Shown here: piece after piece, positions 1 to 9,359 of the stretch | How the letters are laid out: each line of letters opens with the position of its first letter | Position numbering within the stretch: position 1 is the stretch's first letter | Source of the DNA: Chloroflexota bacterium | Lineage (GTDB): Bacteria > Chloroflexota > Dormibacteria > Dormibacterales > Dormibacteraceae | Length of the DNA stretch: 64,000 bases | NCBI GenBank assembly: GCA_005880315.1 | Contig: VBHB01000078.1 | Span: forward strand, 1 to 64,000 | Direction of reading: 5' to 3' | Notes under the pieces: generated by a model | Database searches by the model: none | What the model saw: the letters and a program-made list of their open reading frames with translations, nothing else | What the model was told of the DNA's origin: nothing | Translations under genes and position numbers: made by a program

Positions 1-4
1 GCAC

Positions 5-445
5 GTGGAGAAGACAACCCCGGAGACGATTGGGATGGATGTCGCCGCAGCGATGGCCTATCTCAAGTCAAAGGACGGCGGTGTGGTTCGTTCGGTCTTC
101 ACGGTCGGTTTCTGCTTTGGCGGCTCGAGCTCGTGGAACCAGTCCGCGCTGAATCCTGGTCTCAACGGCTGCATCGGGTTCTACGGCAGGCCCACCCGAA
201 GCGAGCCGTACATCTCGAAGATGAAGGCGCCTCTGCTCGTGCTCGTTGCCGGTGCCGATGCTGCCACGCCGGTGGAGGTTTCCAAGGACTTCGAGGCCAA
301 GCTGACCGCCGCTGGAGTGCCGCATGAGATGCACATCTACGAAGGCGCCCCGCACAGCTTCTTCGACCGCACGTACGAGCAGTGGAAGGAGGCGTGCGAC
401 GACGCCTGGCGCCGCATGCTCGCCTTCGTCAAGAAGCACAGCTGA
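5..445 (+). CDS. dienelactone hydrolase family protein (probably 5'-truncated by the window edge)
   Basis: GFCFGGSSSW nucleophile-elbow-like motif, C-terminal GAPHSFFDR histidine region typical of DLH; ORF probably continues upstream. Confidence 0.8.
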   Translation: MEKTTPETIGMDVAAAMAYLKSKDGGVVRSVFTVGFCFGGSSSWNQSALNPGLNGCIGFYGRPTRSEPYISKMKAPLLVLVAGADAATPVEVSKDFEAKLTAAGVPHEMHIYEGAPHSFFDRTYEQWKEACDDAWRRMLAFVKKHS

Positions 446-530
446 CCCCCACTGTTAAGAGGGTATTGGCGGCTGGCGGGCGCGGCCGTATTCTGGCCGC
501 CAGGAACCCCCCGGGTGGGTGGTCTTTACA

Positions 531-557
531 CCCCACGAAATCTGCGATTTCGCGGGG
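531..557 (+). repeat. hairpin CCCCACGAAATC-TGC-GATTTCGCGGGG, member of a dispersed hairpin family
   Basis: 12-bp arms read directly; related hairpins at 30951-30977, 55097-55124, 61983-62010. Confidence 0.7.
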
Positions 558-651
558 ACCCCTAGTTTTGGGGGAGGGCGGCTTAAGACGCACACTGCCA
601 ATTCGGTTCGACATCCGGGCCTAATCCCCGCGGCCGGCCTATAGTCAATTC

Positions 652-1935
652 ATGGCCAGGGCAGCCACAAGGGTGGCCGCGAAGTCCAAACCGCCCTCGC
701 AGCTGCCGCCCGCCCTCATGGCCGAGCTCGAGCGGCGCCGGGCCGGGCTCGCGCGCCACATGGCCCGCGCCGTTGTCGCCGTCGTCCATTGGGACGACTC
801 CACCGGCGTCCCCCCGCAGCGGGAAGCGATCGCAAAAGCATGCGAGGCCGGCCTCGACCTCTTCCTTGCGACCGCACGCGAAGCCCGCCCCGCCACGCCG
901 GAGGAGCTGCGCCGGGTGGCCCAGCTCGGCATCTTGCAGGCGCGCAGCAGCCAGTCGGTCGAGCCGATCCTGGCCGCCTATCGAATCGCGGCGCGGGTGG
1001 CCTGGGAGGAGATCCTGCGGGCATGGCGTGGTCATCCCGAGGCGACGCCCGAGGCCATCATGCTCACCGCCAACTACGTGTTCGCGGCGCTGGACCAGGT
1101 CGCGGCCGAGGTCACCAAAACATACCTTCACGCACGCGAGCAACACATGCAGCGGGGCACCCGCGCACGGGCCCGCCTGTTCCACGCCCTGATCAGCGAC
1201 AACTTCGACTCGGAGCTGGAGCTGCAAAAGCAAGCGCTGGCGCTGAACATGCCGATTGCCGCCGGCGGCTACGTCGCCGTGGTGTCGAAGCTCGTGATCG
1301 GTAATCGCGACGGCGCCCGCGGCGGCGAGGCGCTGGCCGAAGTCGCTGGATCCCTGGAGACCCCGCGGGGCGTCATCCATCACGTCACCGATCCGACGAC
1401 GCTGGTCACGCTCTGGCCGGCGGAGTCGGCGAAGGACGGCGAGGGGGCGCGCCAGTTCGTGACTCAGCTGCACAAGGAAGCTGTCGAGCGCTCAGGTGCG
1501 GCTCGCGCCCGAGTGCGCGCCGGCGTCGGCGGATACCACCCCGGCCTGCGGGGGATCTCACGTTCCTATCTGGAGGCCCAGCAGGCGATCGAGGCGGGTC
1601 GCAAGCTGCGTCCGGAGGCGGTGTCGCATGGCCACGACGAGGTCATCCCCCACCTCGTCCTCGCCCAGAATCCTCGCCTAGCCGAACGCTTCGTCGCTCA
1701 CAGCCTCGGGCCGTTGCTCGACCCCAAGACCCGCGGCCGCGAGCAGCTGCTCGAGACGCTCGAGGCCTACCTCGACCATGGATCTGTCAAAGACGCCGCC
1801 GCCGCGCTCAATCTGCACCGCCATACCGTTCTCTACCGCCTTGACAAGCTGCGGGACGTGCTCGGCCCCGAGTTCGACTCTCCTGCCTCACGGCTGCGCC
1901 TCCATCTGGCCCTTGACCTTCGTAGGCTGATCTGA
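652..1935 (+). CDS. PucR-type transcriptional regulator
   Basis: C-terminal LETLEAYLDHGSVKDAAAALNLHRHTVLYRLDKLRDVLG is a PucR C-terminal HTH; located just upstream of the FAS cluster. Confidence 0.85.
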   Translation: MARAATRVAAKSKPPSQLPPALMAELERRRAGLARHMARAVVAVVHWDDSTGVPPQREAIAKACEAGLDLFLATAREARPATPEELRRVAQLGILQARSSQSVEPILAAYRIAARVAWEEILRAWRGHPEATPEAIMLTANYVFAALDQVAAEVTKTYLHAREQHMQRGTRARARLFHALISDNFDSELELQKQALALNMPIAAGGYVAVVSKLVIGNRDGARGGEALAEVAGSLETPRGVIHHVTDPTTLVTLWPAESAKDGEGARQFVTQLHKEAVERSGAARARVRAGVGGYHPGLRGISRSYLEAQQAIEAGRKLRPEAVSHGHDEVIPHLVLAQNPRLAERFVAHSLGPLLDPKTRGREQLLETLEAYLDHGSVKDAAAALNLHRHTVLYRLDKLRDVLGPEFDSPASRLRLHLALDLRRLI

Positions 1936-1939
1936 AGCG

Positions 1940-1960
1940 GTTTGGACACAAGGTCCAAAC
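1940..1960. promoter_or_regulatory. perfect inverted repeat GTTTGGAC-ACAAG-GTCCAAAC between regulator and fabF
   Basis: 8-bp perfect arms read directly. Confidence 0.5.
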
Positions 1961-2025
1961 AACGTCCCGCCTTTTCCCACACGATGAGGATGTGACTAGG
2001 CCGCGGCGTCCGTATCCTCAATGAC

Positions 2026-3288
2026 GTGAACGTCAAATCCAACGGTCGACGCGTGGCTGTTACGGGCATGGGCTTCATAACGCCCATCGGCAACGACCTG
2101 GAGACCGTGTGGTCGAACATGGTCGAAGGCGTGTCGGGCGTGGGGCAGATCACCCGCTTCGACACCAACGGTTTCGACACCAAGATCGCGGCCGAGGTCA
2201 AGGGCTTCAACCCTGAGGAATACATGGACCGCAAGACCGCCCGTCACATCGGGCGGTACTGCCAGTTCGCGCTGGCCGCCTCCAGGCAGGCGCTGGCCCA
2301 AGCCGGCCTCGACCCGGCTGAGATGGACCCCGATGACGTCGGTGTGATAGTCAGCTCGGGCATCGGCGGCATGGAAGAGATCGAGAAGAGCCACACGGCG
2401 CTCATGGAGCGCGGTCCCAAGAGGATCAGCCCCTTCACCGTCCCGATGATGATCGCCGACATGGCGGCGGGAATCGTCGCCATCCACACCCACGCCGGCG
2501 GGCCGAACTACGCCATCGTCAGCGCCTGCGCTTCCGGCTCACACGGCATCGGCGAAGCCGCCGAGATCATCAAGCGGGGCGACGCCGTCGCCATGCTCGC
2601 GGGCGGCTCGGAAGCGACCATCACCCCACTGACGATGGGCGCCTTCTGCCAGATCAAGGCGACCAGCGAGCGCAACGACGAGCCGGAGAAGGCATGCCGG
2701 CCGTTCGACCTCGGCCGTGATGGATTCGTCATGGGCGAGGGCTCGGTGATGCTCGTGGTCGAAGAGATGGAGCACGCGAAGAAGCGTGGCGCCCGAATCC
2801 TGGCCGAGATCGCAGGTTACGGAGCGAGCGCGGACATGTACCACTTCACCGCGCCGCACCCCGAGGGCAAGGGCGCGATCCGCGCCATGAAGAGCGCCCT
2901 CGAGAAGAGCGGCGTCGACTTGAAGGACGTCGGCTACGTCAACGCGCACGGCACCTCGACCAAGCTTGGCGACGTCGCCGAGACCAAAGCGATCAAGGCA
3001 GTGTTCGGCGACCATGCCCAAAAGCTCGCGGTGAGCTCCACCAAGTCGGTGCACGGTCACCTGTTGGGTGCGGCGGGCGCGATCGAGGCCGCCGCCTGCA
3101 TCCTCGCCATCGATCGGGGCCTGTTGCCTCCAACCATCAATCTCGACGACCCGGACCCGGAGTGCGACCTCGACTACGTGCCCAACAAGGCGCGCAAGGC
3201 CGATGTGAAAGTTGCGCTCTCGAATTCGTTCGGCTTCGGCGGACACAACGCGAGTCTCGTGATCAAGGCCCCTGAGGCCGGTAGGTAG
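2026..3288 (+). CDS. fabF: beta-ketoacyl-ACP synthase II
   Basis: VSACASGSHGIGEA active-site Cys, VNAHGTSTKLGD and KSVHGHLLGAAGAIEA motifs. Confidence 0.96.
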   Translation: MNVKSNGRRVAVTGMGFITPIGNDLETVWSNMVEGVSGVGQITRFDTNGFDTKIAAEVKGFNPEEYMDRKTARHIGRYCQFALAASRQALAQAGLDPAEMDPDDVGVIVSSGIGGMEEIEKSHTALMERGPKRISPFTVPMMIADMAAGIVAIHTHAGGPNYAIVSACASGSHGIGEAAEIIKRGDAVAMLAGGSEATITPLTMGAFCQIKATSERNDEPEKACRPFDLGRDGFVMGEGSVMLVVEEMEHAKKRGARILAEIAGYGASADMYHFTAPHPEGKGAIRAMKSALEKSGVDLKDVGYVNAHGTSTKLGDVAETKAIKAVFGDHAQKLAVSSTKSVHGHLLGAAGAIEAAACILAIDRGLLPPTINLDDPDPECDLDYVPNKARKADVKVALSNSFGFGGHNASLVIKAPEAGR

Positions 3289-3295
3289 GAGAGAT

Positions 3296-3553
3296 ATGGC
3301 AAGTCAGCTCGATTTCAAGGAGCTTCAAGACCTCGCGGCGGAGATTCTCGGCATCGAACCCGGCGACGTCCAGCTGGACAAGAGCTTCCAGCGCGACCTC
3401 GCGGCGGATTCGCTCGACCTCGTCGAGCTCATCGCCGCCATCGAGGACAAGTACGACGTCGAGCTCTCCGAGGAAGAGCTCGAGAAGATGAAGGTCATCG
3501 GCGACCTCTGGAAATTCCTGGAGCAGAAGACCGCCGAGCGGCTGGAGGCGTAG
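3296..3553 (+). CDS. acpP: acyl carrier protein
   Basis: DSLDLVELIAAIEDKYDVELSEEE phosphopantetheine site. Confidence 0.95.
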   Translation: MASQLDFKELQDLAAEILGIEPGDVQLDKSFQRDLAADSLDLVELIAAIEDKYDVELSEEELEKMKVIGDLWKFLEQKTAERLEA

Positions 3554-3557
3554 GGAG

Positions 3558-4595
3558 GTGGCCATCACGAACGCGTACCGCACACGATCCGACGCGGTGC
3601 CCTTGCGGTCGTACAAGGCCAAGGGCCGTCCCAGCGCAATCGCCGGGATGGGTGCCTACGCGCCCGACAAAATCATCGACAACTTCGACCTCGAAAAGAT
3701 GATGGATACGTCGGACAAATGGATCACAGAGCGCACAGGAATCCATCGGCGCCACATCGCCGAACCCGGTACGACAACTTTCGAGCTGGCGACCAAGGCA
3801 GCGCGCGCGGCGCTCGACGCCGCAGACATCAAAGCAGAAGACCTCGACATGATCCTGGTCGGCACCTCGTCTCCGGACGGGCCGTTTCCATCCGTCGCCT
3901 GCCGCGTCCAGAACGAGCTGAACGCCCCCGGCTCGGTGGCATGGGACACGTTGGCAGCGTGCTCGAGCTTCGTCTACGCGCTCTCGATCGCCGATTCGTA
4001 CATCGCTACCGAGCGCGCCGACAACGTGCTCGTGATCGGCGCCGAGGTGCTGTCTCGAATGCTGAATTACCACGATCGTGGTACCGCGGTCATCTTCGGC
4101 GACGGTGCCGGCGCGGCGGTGGTTCGGCCTGCGCCGACGGGCGGCGGTTTCAAGAGCTGGTGCCTGGGCTCGGACGGGCGCGGGTTCGCGCAGGTCACCT
4201 GCGGCAACATCGAGAAAGGCGCGTACGTGGCCAAAGACGCCCAGCCGTACATCGAAATGGTCGGTCCCGACGTCTTCAAGTTCGCGGTCGACATCTTCAT
4301 CCGCCAGGCGAACGAGGTCTGCAACACCGCAGGCGTGGCCCTCGAGGACATCGACCTCTGGGTGCCGCACCAGGCCAACTTCCGCATCATCGACGCCGCC
4401 GCGCGGCGCATCGGCCTTCCACTCGACCGCGTGGCGATCAACATCGACGAGTACGGCAATACCTCCAGCGCCTCGATTCCGCTGGCGCTCGAGGAAGCGA
4501 TCCGCCAGGGTCGGGTCAAGAGCGGGGACCATGTCCTGCTGGCCGGCTTCGGCTCGGGGTTGACCTGGGGGGCGACCCTGATGACGTGGGTCTAA
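3558..4595 (+). CDS. fabH: beta-ketoacyl-ACP synthase III
   Basis: DTLAACSSFVYAL, VPHQANFRIIDAAARR, GNTSSASIPLAL motifs. Confidence 0.95.
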   Translation: MAITNAYRTRSDAVPLRSYKAKGRPSAIAGMGAYAPDKIIDNFDLEKMMDTSDKWITERTGIHRRHIAEPGTTTFELATKAARAALDAADIKAEDLDMILVGTSSPDGPFPSVACRVQNELNAPGSVAWDTLAACSSFVYALSIADSYIATERADNVLVIGAEVLSRMLNYHDRGTAVIFGDGAGAAVVRPAPTGGGFKSWCLGSDGRGFAQVTCGNIEKGAYVAKDAQPYIEMVGPDVFKFAVDIFIRQANEVCNTAGVALEDIDLWVPHQANFRIIDAAARRIGLPLDRVAINIDEYGNTSSASIPLALEEAIRQGRVKSGDHVLLAGFGSGLTWGATLMTWV

Positions 4596-4597
4596 GC

Positions 4598-5551
4598 GTG
4601 GGCGTAAAGCTCACCGGCCCCATCGCGTTGCTGTTCCCAGGCCAGGGCGTGCAGAAGCCGGGGATGGGCCGCAACCTCCATGATCGGTACCCGGCCGCGC
4701 GCCGGGTGTTCGAGCGTGCCGAAGAGGTGCTGCAGATGCCCGTTCGTAGGCTGTGCTTCGAAGGCCCGGTTGAAGACTTGAACCGCACCGATGTCATCCA
4801 GCCCTGCGTCATGGTGGTGTGCTGGGCCGCGTACGAGGTGTGGCGCGAGAGCTACGGCTTCGAGAACGTGAGCGTCACCGCCGGCCACAGCCTGGGCGAG
4901 ATCGCCTCGCTGGCGGCCGCGGGGGCGATCCCGTGGGAGACGGCGCTGCTGCTGGTCAAGGAGCGCGGGCGCATCATGGCCCACGCGGCCGGCGAGCAGC
5001 CGGGCGGGATGATCGCGATCGTCGGCCTCGACGAAGCCCAGATCGAATCTATCCGCGAGGAAGCCTCGACACGCGGAAAGCTGTGGGTGGCCAACCGCAA
5101 CGCCGACGTCCAGTTCGTGCTCTCGGGCGAGACCGCGGCCGTCGAAGAGGCGGAGCGCCTCGCGCTGGCCGCCGGAGCCCGCCGCGCTCTCATCCTGACC
5201 ATCCCCCTTCCCGCGCATTCGCCGTTGATGGCCGGTGCGGCGGCGGCCTTCCGCAAGGTCGTCGACCGGCTGCAGTTCACCGCGCCCTCGATTCCGGTGC
5301 TGGCCAACGCTTCGGGTGAGGCGATGAGGACGGTCGCCGCCCTTCAGGAGGAGCTTCGGCTGCAGATGCTGCGTCAGGTCGATTGGGCTCGGACCATGGT
5401 CTCGATGCGGGCGATGAAGGTGAAGACGGTCGTCGAGCTGGGACCCGGGCGCGTGCTGGCGAGCCTGGCTGCCAAGCACATTCCGGGCGTCGACACCTGG
5501 AACGCCGAAGAGCTGTTCATCGAGTTCGCCGACAGCCCCGCCGCCGGATGA
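4598..5551 (+). CDS. fabD: malonyl-CoA:ACP transacylase
   Basis: LLFPGQGVQKPGMG and AGHSLGEIASLAAAG motifs; GTG start at 4598 inside the longer ORF 3719-5551. Confidence 0.94.
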   Translation: MGVKLTGPIALLFPGQGVQKPGMGRNLHDRYPAARRVFERAEEVLQMPVRRLCFEGPVEDLNRTDVIQPCVMVVCWAAYEVWRESYGFENVSVTAGHSLGEIASLAAAGAIPWETALLLVKERGRIMAHAAGEQPGGMIAIVGLDEAQIESIREEASTRGKLWVANRNADVQFVLSGETAAVEEAERLALAAGARRALILTIPLPAHSPLMAGAAAAFRKVVDRLQFTAPSIPVLANASGEAMRTVAALQEELRLQMLRQVDWARTMVSMRAMKVKTVVELGPGRVLASLAAKHIPGVDTWNAEELFIEFADSPAAG

Positions 5552-6279
5552 GCGCAGATCTAGACGGCAAGACCGCCCTGGTCACGGGCGGTGGCAAGGG
5601 CATTGGGCGCGCCATCAGCCAGGCGCTGGCTGGAATGGGTGCGAAGGTGGTGGTCAACTACCGGTCCGACAAATCCGCGGCTGAGGAAACCGCGGGCGCG
5701 CTGCCCGGAGCGACCGCCGTTCAAGCCGACGTTGGCGACCCAGCCGCGGTCGAATCGATGGTGAAGGCGATCGGGCGGGTTGATGTGCTCGTCAACAACG
5801 CCGGCGCGGTGCGCGACAAGCTGCTGATCCAGATGTCGCCGACCGACTGGGAGGAACTGATCCGCACCGACCTGATGTCGGCCTTCGCCACCACCCGCGC
5901 GGCCATCATGTCGGGCATGATGCGGGCGAGATGGGGCCGGATCGTCAACATTTCGTCCATCGTCGGCCTCACGGGCAACGCCGGACAGTCCAACTACGCC
6001 GCCGCCAAGGCCGGGCTGATCGGATTCACCAAGTCGATCGCACGCGAGTACGGTTCTCGCAACATCACTTGCAATGCCGTCGCTCCCGGCTACGTCCGCA
6101 CCGAGCTGACGTCAGGATCGCTCACCGATGACATGGTCGGCGAGCTGGTGAAAATGACGCCCATCAAGCGGGAAGGCACCGCCGAAGAGGTTGCCCACGC
6201 GGTCGCGTTTCTCTGCTCGCAGGGGGCCGGGTTCATCACTGGCCAGGTGATCGCGGTCGACGGGGGGCTATCGCTCTGA
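5548..6279 (+). CDS. fabG: 3-oxoacyl-ACP reductase
   Basis: TGGGKGIGRAI, NNAGAVRD, SNYAAAKAGLIGFTKS SDR motifs; ATGA overlap with fabD. Confidence 0.94.
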   Translation: MSADLDGKTALVTGGGKGIGRAISQALAGMGAKVVVNYRSDKSAAEETAGALPGATAVQADVGDPAAVESMVKAIGRVDVLVNNAGAVRDKLLIQMSPTDWEELIRTDLMSAFATTRAAIMSGMMRARWGRIVNISSIVGLTGNAGQSNYAAAKAGLIGFTKSIAREYGSRNITCNAVAPGYVRTELTSGSLTDDMVGELVKMTPIKREGTAEEVAHAVAFLCSQGAGFITGQVIAVDGGLSL

Positions 6280-7106
6280 TGCAGCTCGCCAAGGTTCAGC
6301 ACGAGGTCCGGATGGCGGGCGCCAAGCTGCCCCCGATCGCCCTGCCCACCAATTGCCCAGGTTGTGGCGTCAGCCTTGATCCGGAAACGCTCCGCAAGCA
6401 CGCCTATGTCTGCGAGTGCGGCCATCACTTCCGGCTGGGCGCCGACGCGTGGATCATCCTCCTGGCCGACCGCGGAAGCTGGCATGAGCGGTGGGGGGAT
6501 GTTCGATCCCACGACCTGCTCAACTGGAAGGTGCCCAAGCCGTATCAGGCGACAATCGACCAGCTGGCCGACGAGGGCCTGAATGAAGCGGTGCGCACAG
6601 GCACCTGCACCCTCGGCGGCCGCCCCATCTGGCTGGCCGCATTCGACTTCCGATTCGTCGGCGGCACCCTGTCGATCGTCGCCGGCGAGCGACTGGCGCG
6701 CGGGATGGAGCAGGCCGCGGCCTCAGGGCTGCCTTACCTCCTCGTCTCGGCCTCGGGCGGCGCGCGCATGCAGGAAGGCGTGCTGGCGCTGATGCAGATG
6801 GCCAAAGTCAACGCCGCCGTCGGTCGCTTGCATTCGTCGGGCGTTCCATTCTTCTCGGTCCTCACCGATCCCACGTTCGGAGGCACCGCGGCGTCGCTGG
6901 CATTGCTTGCGGACATCAACATCGCGGAGCCTGGAGCAGCCATCGGCTTCACCGGTCCTCGCGTCATCAAACAGGCCACCTACGCAGACCTGCCCGCCGG
7001 CTTCCAGAGCGCCGAGTTTCAGCTCGCACGAGGGCAGGTCGACATGGTCGTGATCCGCACCGAGCTCCGCCGGCTGCTCGCCCATCTGTTGGAGATGTAT
7101 CCATGA
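6279..7106 (+). CDS. accD: acetyl-CoA carboxylase carboxyltransferase beta subunit
   Basis: Zn-ribbon CPGC..CECGHHFR, SASGGARMQEGVLALMQMAK. Confidence 0.93.
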   Translation: MQLAKVQHEVRMAGAKLPPIALPTNCPGCGVSLDPETLRKHAYVCECGHHFRLGADAWIILLADRGSWHERWGDVRSHDLLNWKVPKPYQATIDQLADEGLNEAVRTGTCTLGGRPIWLAAFDFRFVGGTLSIVAGERLARGMEQAAASGLPYLLVSASGGARMQEGVLALMQMAKVNAAVGRLHSSGVPFFSVLTDPTFGGTAASLALLADINIAEPGAAIGFTGPRVIKQATYADLPAGFQSAEFQLARGQVDMVVIRTELRRLLAHLLEMYP

Positions 7107-7963
7107 CACGCCACGGCCGCCGGCTCGAAGAGACGACCCTGACGGTGTGGCAGGTCGTCGAGCTCGCCCGCCACGCCAGCCGGCCGTACTCACTCGACTA
7201 CATCCGCCGCCTTGCGCCCGACTTCATCGAGCTGCACGGCGATCGCATCTCGGCCGACGACCCGGCCCTGGTTGCGGGAGTCGGCACATGGCATGGCCGC
7301 ACCACCGTTTTCCTCGGCCACCAGAAGGGTCGAAGCCTGAAGGAGCGGGTGGCGCGGAACTGGGGGATGATGCACCCCGAGGGCTACCGAAAGGCGCTGC
7401 GTCTCGCGCACCACGCCGCGAAGTTCGGATTCCCGATCATCTCCCTGATCGATACCCCGGGCGCTTATCCAGGGGCCGGAGCGGAGGAGCGCGGGATTGC
7501 CGCGGCCATCGCGCGAGCCATCATGGAATGGTTCCGCATCCCCGTGCCGATAGTTGCCGCAGTGATCGGTGAGGGTGGCAGCGGCGGTGCGCTGGGCATG
7601 GGCGTGGCCGACCGCGTGATCATGCTCGAGAACTCGATCTACTCGGTGGCGTCCCCGGAAGCCGCCGCCTCCATCGTCTGGCGTGACAACTCTCGCAAAG
7701 TCGAGGCGGCGGAACAGCTTCAGCTCACGTCGCGCGACCTGCTGGCTATGGGTGTGGTGGAGGAGGTCGTCCCAGAGCCGGAGGGCGGCGCCCACATGGA
7801 CTTCGACGCCGCCGCCCGTGTGCTCGACGAGGCCCTATTTCGTCACGCGCAGCCCCTGCTCGCCCAGCCTGCCGACGTGCTGCTCCAGCACCGCTACGAG
7901 CGCTTTCGGTACATCGATTCGCTCATCCACGCGGAACCCCACTTCGGTCCCAAAATCGATTAA
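7103..7963 (+). CDS. accA: acetyl-CoA carboxylase carboxyltransferase alpha subunit
   Basis: GHQKGRSLKERVARNWGMMHPEGYRKALR, IDTPGAYPGAGAEERG, GEGGSGGALG. Confidence 0.95.
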   Translation: MTRHGRRLEETTLTVWQVVELARHASRPYSLDYIRRLAPDFIELHGDRISADDPALVAGVGTWHGRTTVFLGHQKGRSLKERVARNWGMMHPEGYRKALRLAHHAAKFGFPIISLIDTPGAYPGAGAEERGIAAAIARAIMEWFRIPVPIVAAVIGEGGSGGALGMGVADRVIMLENSIYSVASPEAAASIVWRDNSRKVEAAEQLQLTSRDLLAMGVVEEVVPEPEGGAHMDFDAAARVLDEALFRHAQPLLAQPADVLLQHRYERFRYIDSLIHAEPHFGPKID

Positions 7964-7972
7964 GTGGTCTGA

Positions 7973-8440
7973 GTGCGGGTAGTCGCACAGCGGGCGGCTT
8001 CGGGTTCGGTGACCTGGGAAGAGTCGGGCGCCCGACAGATTGCAACCATCGGCCCCGGCCTCGTGTTGTTGGTGGGTGCAGGTGCAGATGACGATGAATC
8101 CAATGTGCGCAGGCTCGCGGACAAGTTGATCGACATGCGCGTGTTCGGCGACGACGCGGGCAGGATGAACGTGAGCCTCGAAGACGTCAAGGGCTCGGCG
8201 CTGATCGTGTCGCAGTTCACGCTCTTCGCCGACATGAGCCGCGGGCGCCGCCCCAGCCTGCTCAAAGCGGGCGATCCCCGGCGGGCCGAGGAGCTGTACC
8301 TCGCCTTCGTGGAGCGGTTCAGAGAACGCGGAATAGAGACCCGTACCGGGAGCTTTGGAGCAGTCATGCGCGTGGCGATCGAAAACGACGGTCCCGTCAC
8401 GCTCGTCCTGTCGACCGACGACTGGCCGACCCGTGTCTGA
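7973..8440 (+). CDS. dtd: D-aminoacyl-tRNA deacylase
   Basis: MRVVAQRAASGSVTW N-terminus, LIVSQFTLFAD, ENDGPVTLVL motifs. Confidence 0.93.
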   Translation: MRVVAQRAASGSVTWEESGARQIATIGPGLVLLVGAGADDDESNVRRLADKLIDMRVFGDDAGRMNVSLEDVKGSALIVSQFTLFADMSRGRRPSLLKAGDPRRAEELYLAFVERFRERGIETRTGSFGAVMRVAIENDGPVTLVLSTDDWPTRV

Positions 8441-9359
8441 ACGCCGAAGGCGGCTGCTGCCCTACCTTGCCTTCGCCGCCCTCGGGCTGATCTGGGGGGC
8501 TTCATTCCTCCTCATCAAGATCGGCGTGCGCGACATGAGCCCAACCGTGCTCGTGCTGATCCGCGCCGGGTCGGGCGCGATCGCCTTGGCCGTGATCATG
8601 CGGGCGATGGGGCGTCCCCTCATCGGGGCCAGCTGGAAGCAGAGGCTGCCGTCGTTCGTTTTCATGGCCGTCTCCAACGCACTCTTACCGTGGGTGGCCA
8701 TAGCGTGGGGCGAGCAGCACATCTCCAGCGGACTGGCCAGCATTCTCAACTCGACGACCACGCTCTGGGCCGCCATCTTCATCTACTGGGTCATCCCGGC
8801 TGAGCGCCCCAGCCTGGTGAACTATTTCGGGGTGCTGCTTGGAATCGCCGGCGTGGCGATCCTCGTTTTTCCCGACATCTCGAAGCACGGCGTAACCGGC
8901 AACGTCCTCGGCGTCCTGGCTGTCGTGGCCGCGTCGATGAGCTATGCGGTCAGCGCGCTCTACCAGCGGACGAAGATGCGGGGCATGAACGTCTACGAAC
9001 AGAGTCTCGGGCAGCTCGGCCTGACCGCGATCATCGCGATCCCGTTCGCGGCGCCATCTGTGTCTCAGGTTCACCTCGCCTTCATCTCGATCGCGGCGGT
9101 GGTCGCGCTGGGTGTGGCGGGCTCGGGGGTCGCGTACTTGCTCTATTACTACACGATGAACACGCTCGGCCCGGTTCGCGCGACCGGGGTCACGTTCGTG
9201 GTTCCGATCACGGCTGTGTTCTGGGGAGTCGTCCTGCTCCGCGAAAGCCTCGGCCTGCCGGTGGTCACCGGCATGCTCGTGATTCTCATCGGCGTGGTGC
9301 TCACGAATTTACGGCGAAGGCAGCGCTCCGCCGTCGAGCGCGAATCGGCCGTGGCTTGA
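8433..9359 (+). CDS. EamA/DMT family transporter
   Basis: ten hydrophobic segments, GLIWGASFLLIKIG EamA signature; GTG start at 8433. Confidence 0.85.
   Translation: MSERRRRLLPYLAFAALGLIWGASFLLIKIGVRDMSPTVLVLIRAGSGAIALAVIMRAMGRPLIGASWKQRLPSFVFMAVSNALLPWVAIAWGEQHISSGLASILNSTTTLWAAIFIYWVIPAERPSLVNYFGVLLGIAGVAILVFPDISKHGVTGNVLGVLAVVAASMSYAVSALYQRTKMRGMNVYEQSLGQLGLTAIIAIPFAAPSVSQVHLAFISIAAVVALGVAGSGVAYLLYYYTMNTLGPVRATGVTFVVPITAVFWGVVLLRESLGLPVVTGMLVILIGVVLTNLRRRQRSAVERESAVA

Noticed and set aside
583-1473. Long minus-strand ORF opposite the PucR gene
   Set aside because: Antisense shadow ORF; no recognisable motifs and the plus-strand protein is well supported
4592-5479. Minus-strand ORF opposite fabD
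   Set aside because: Antisense shadow ORF typical of high GC
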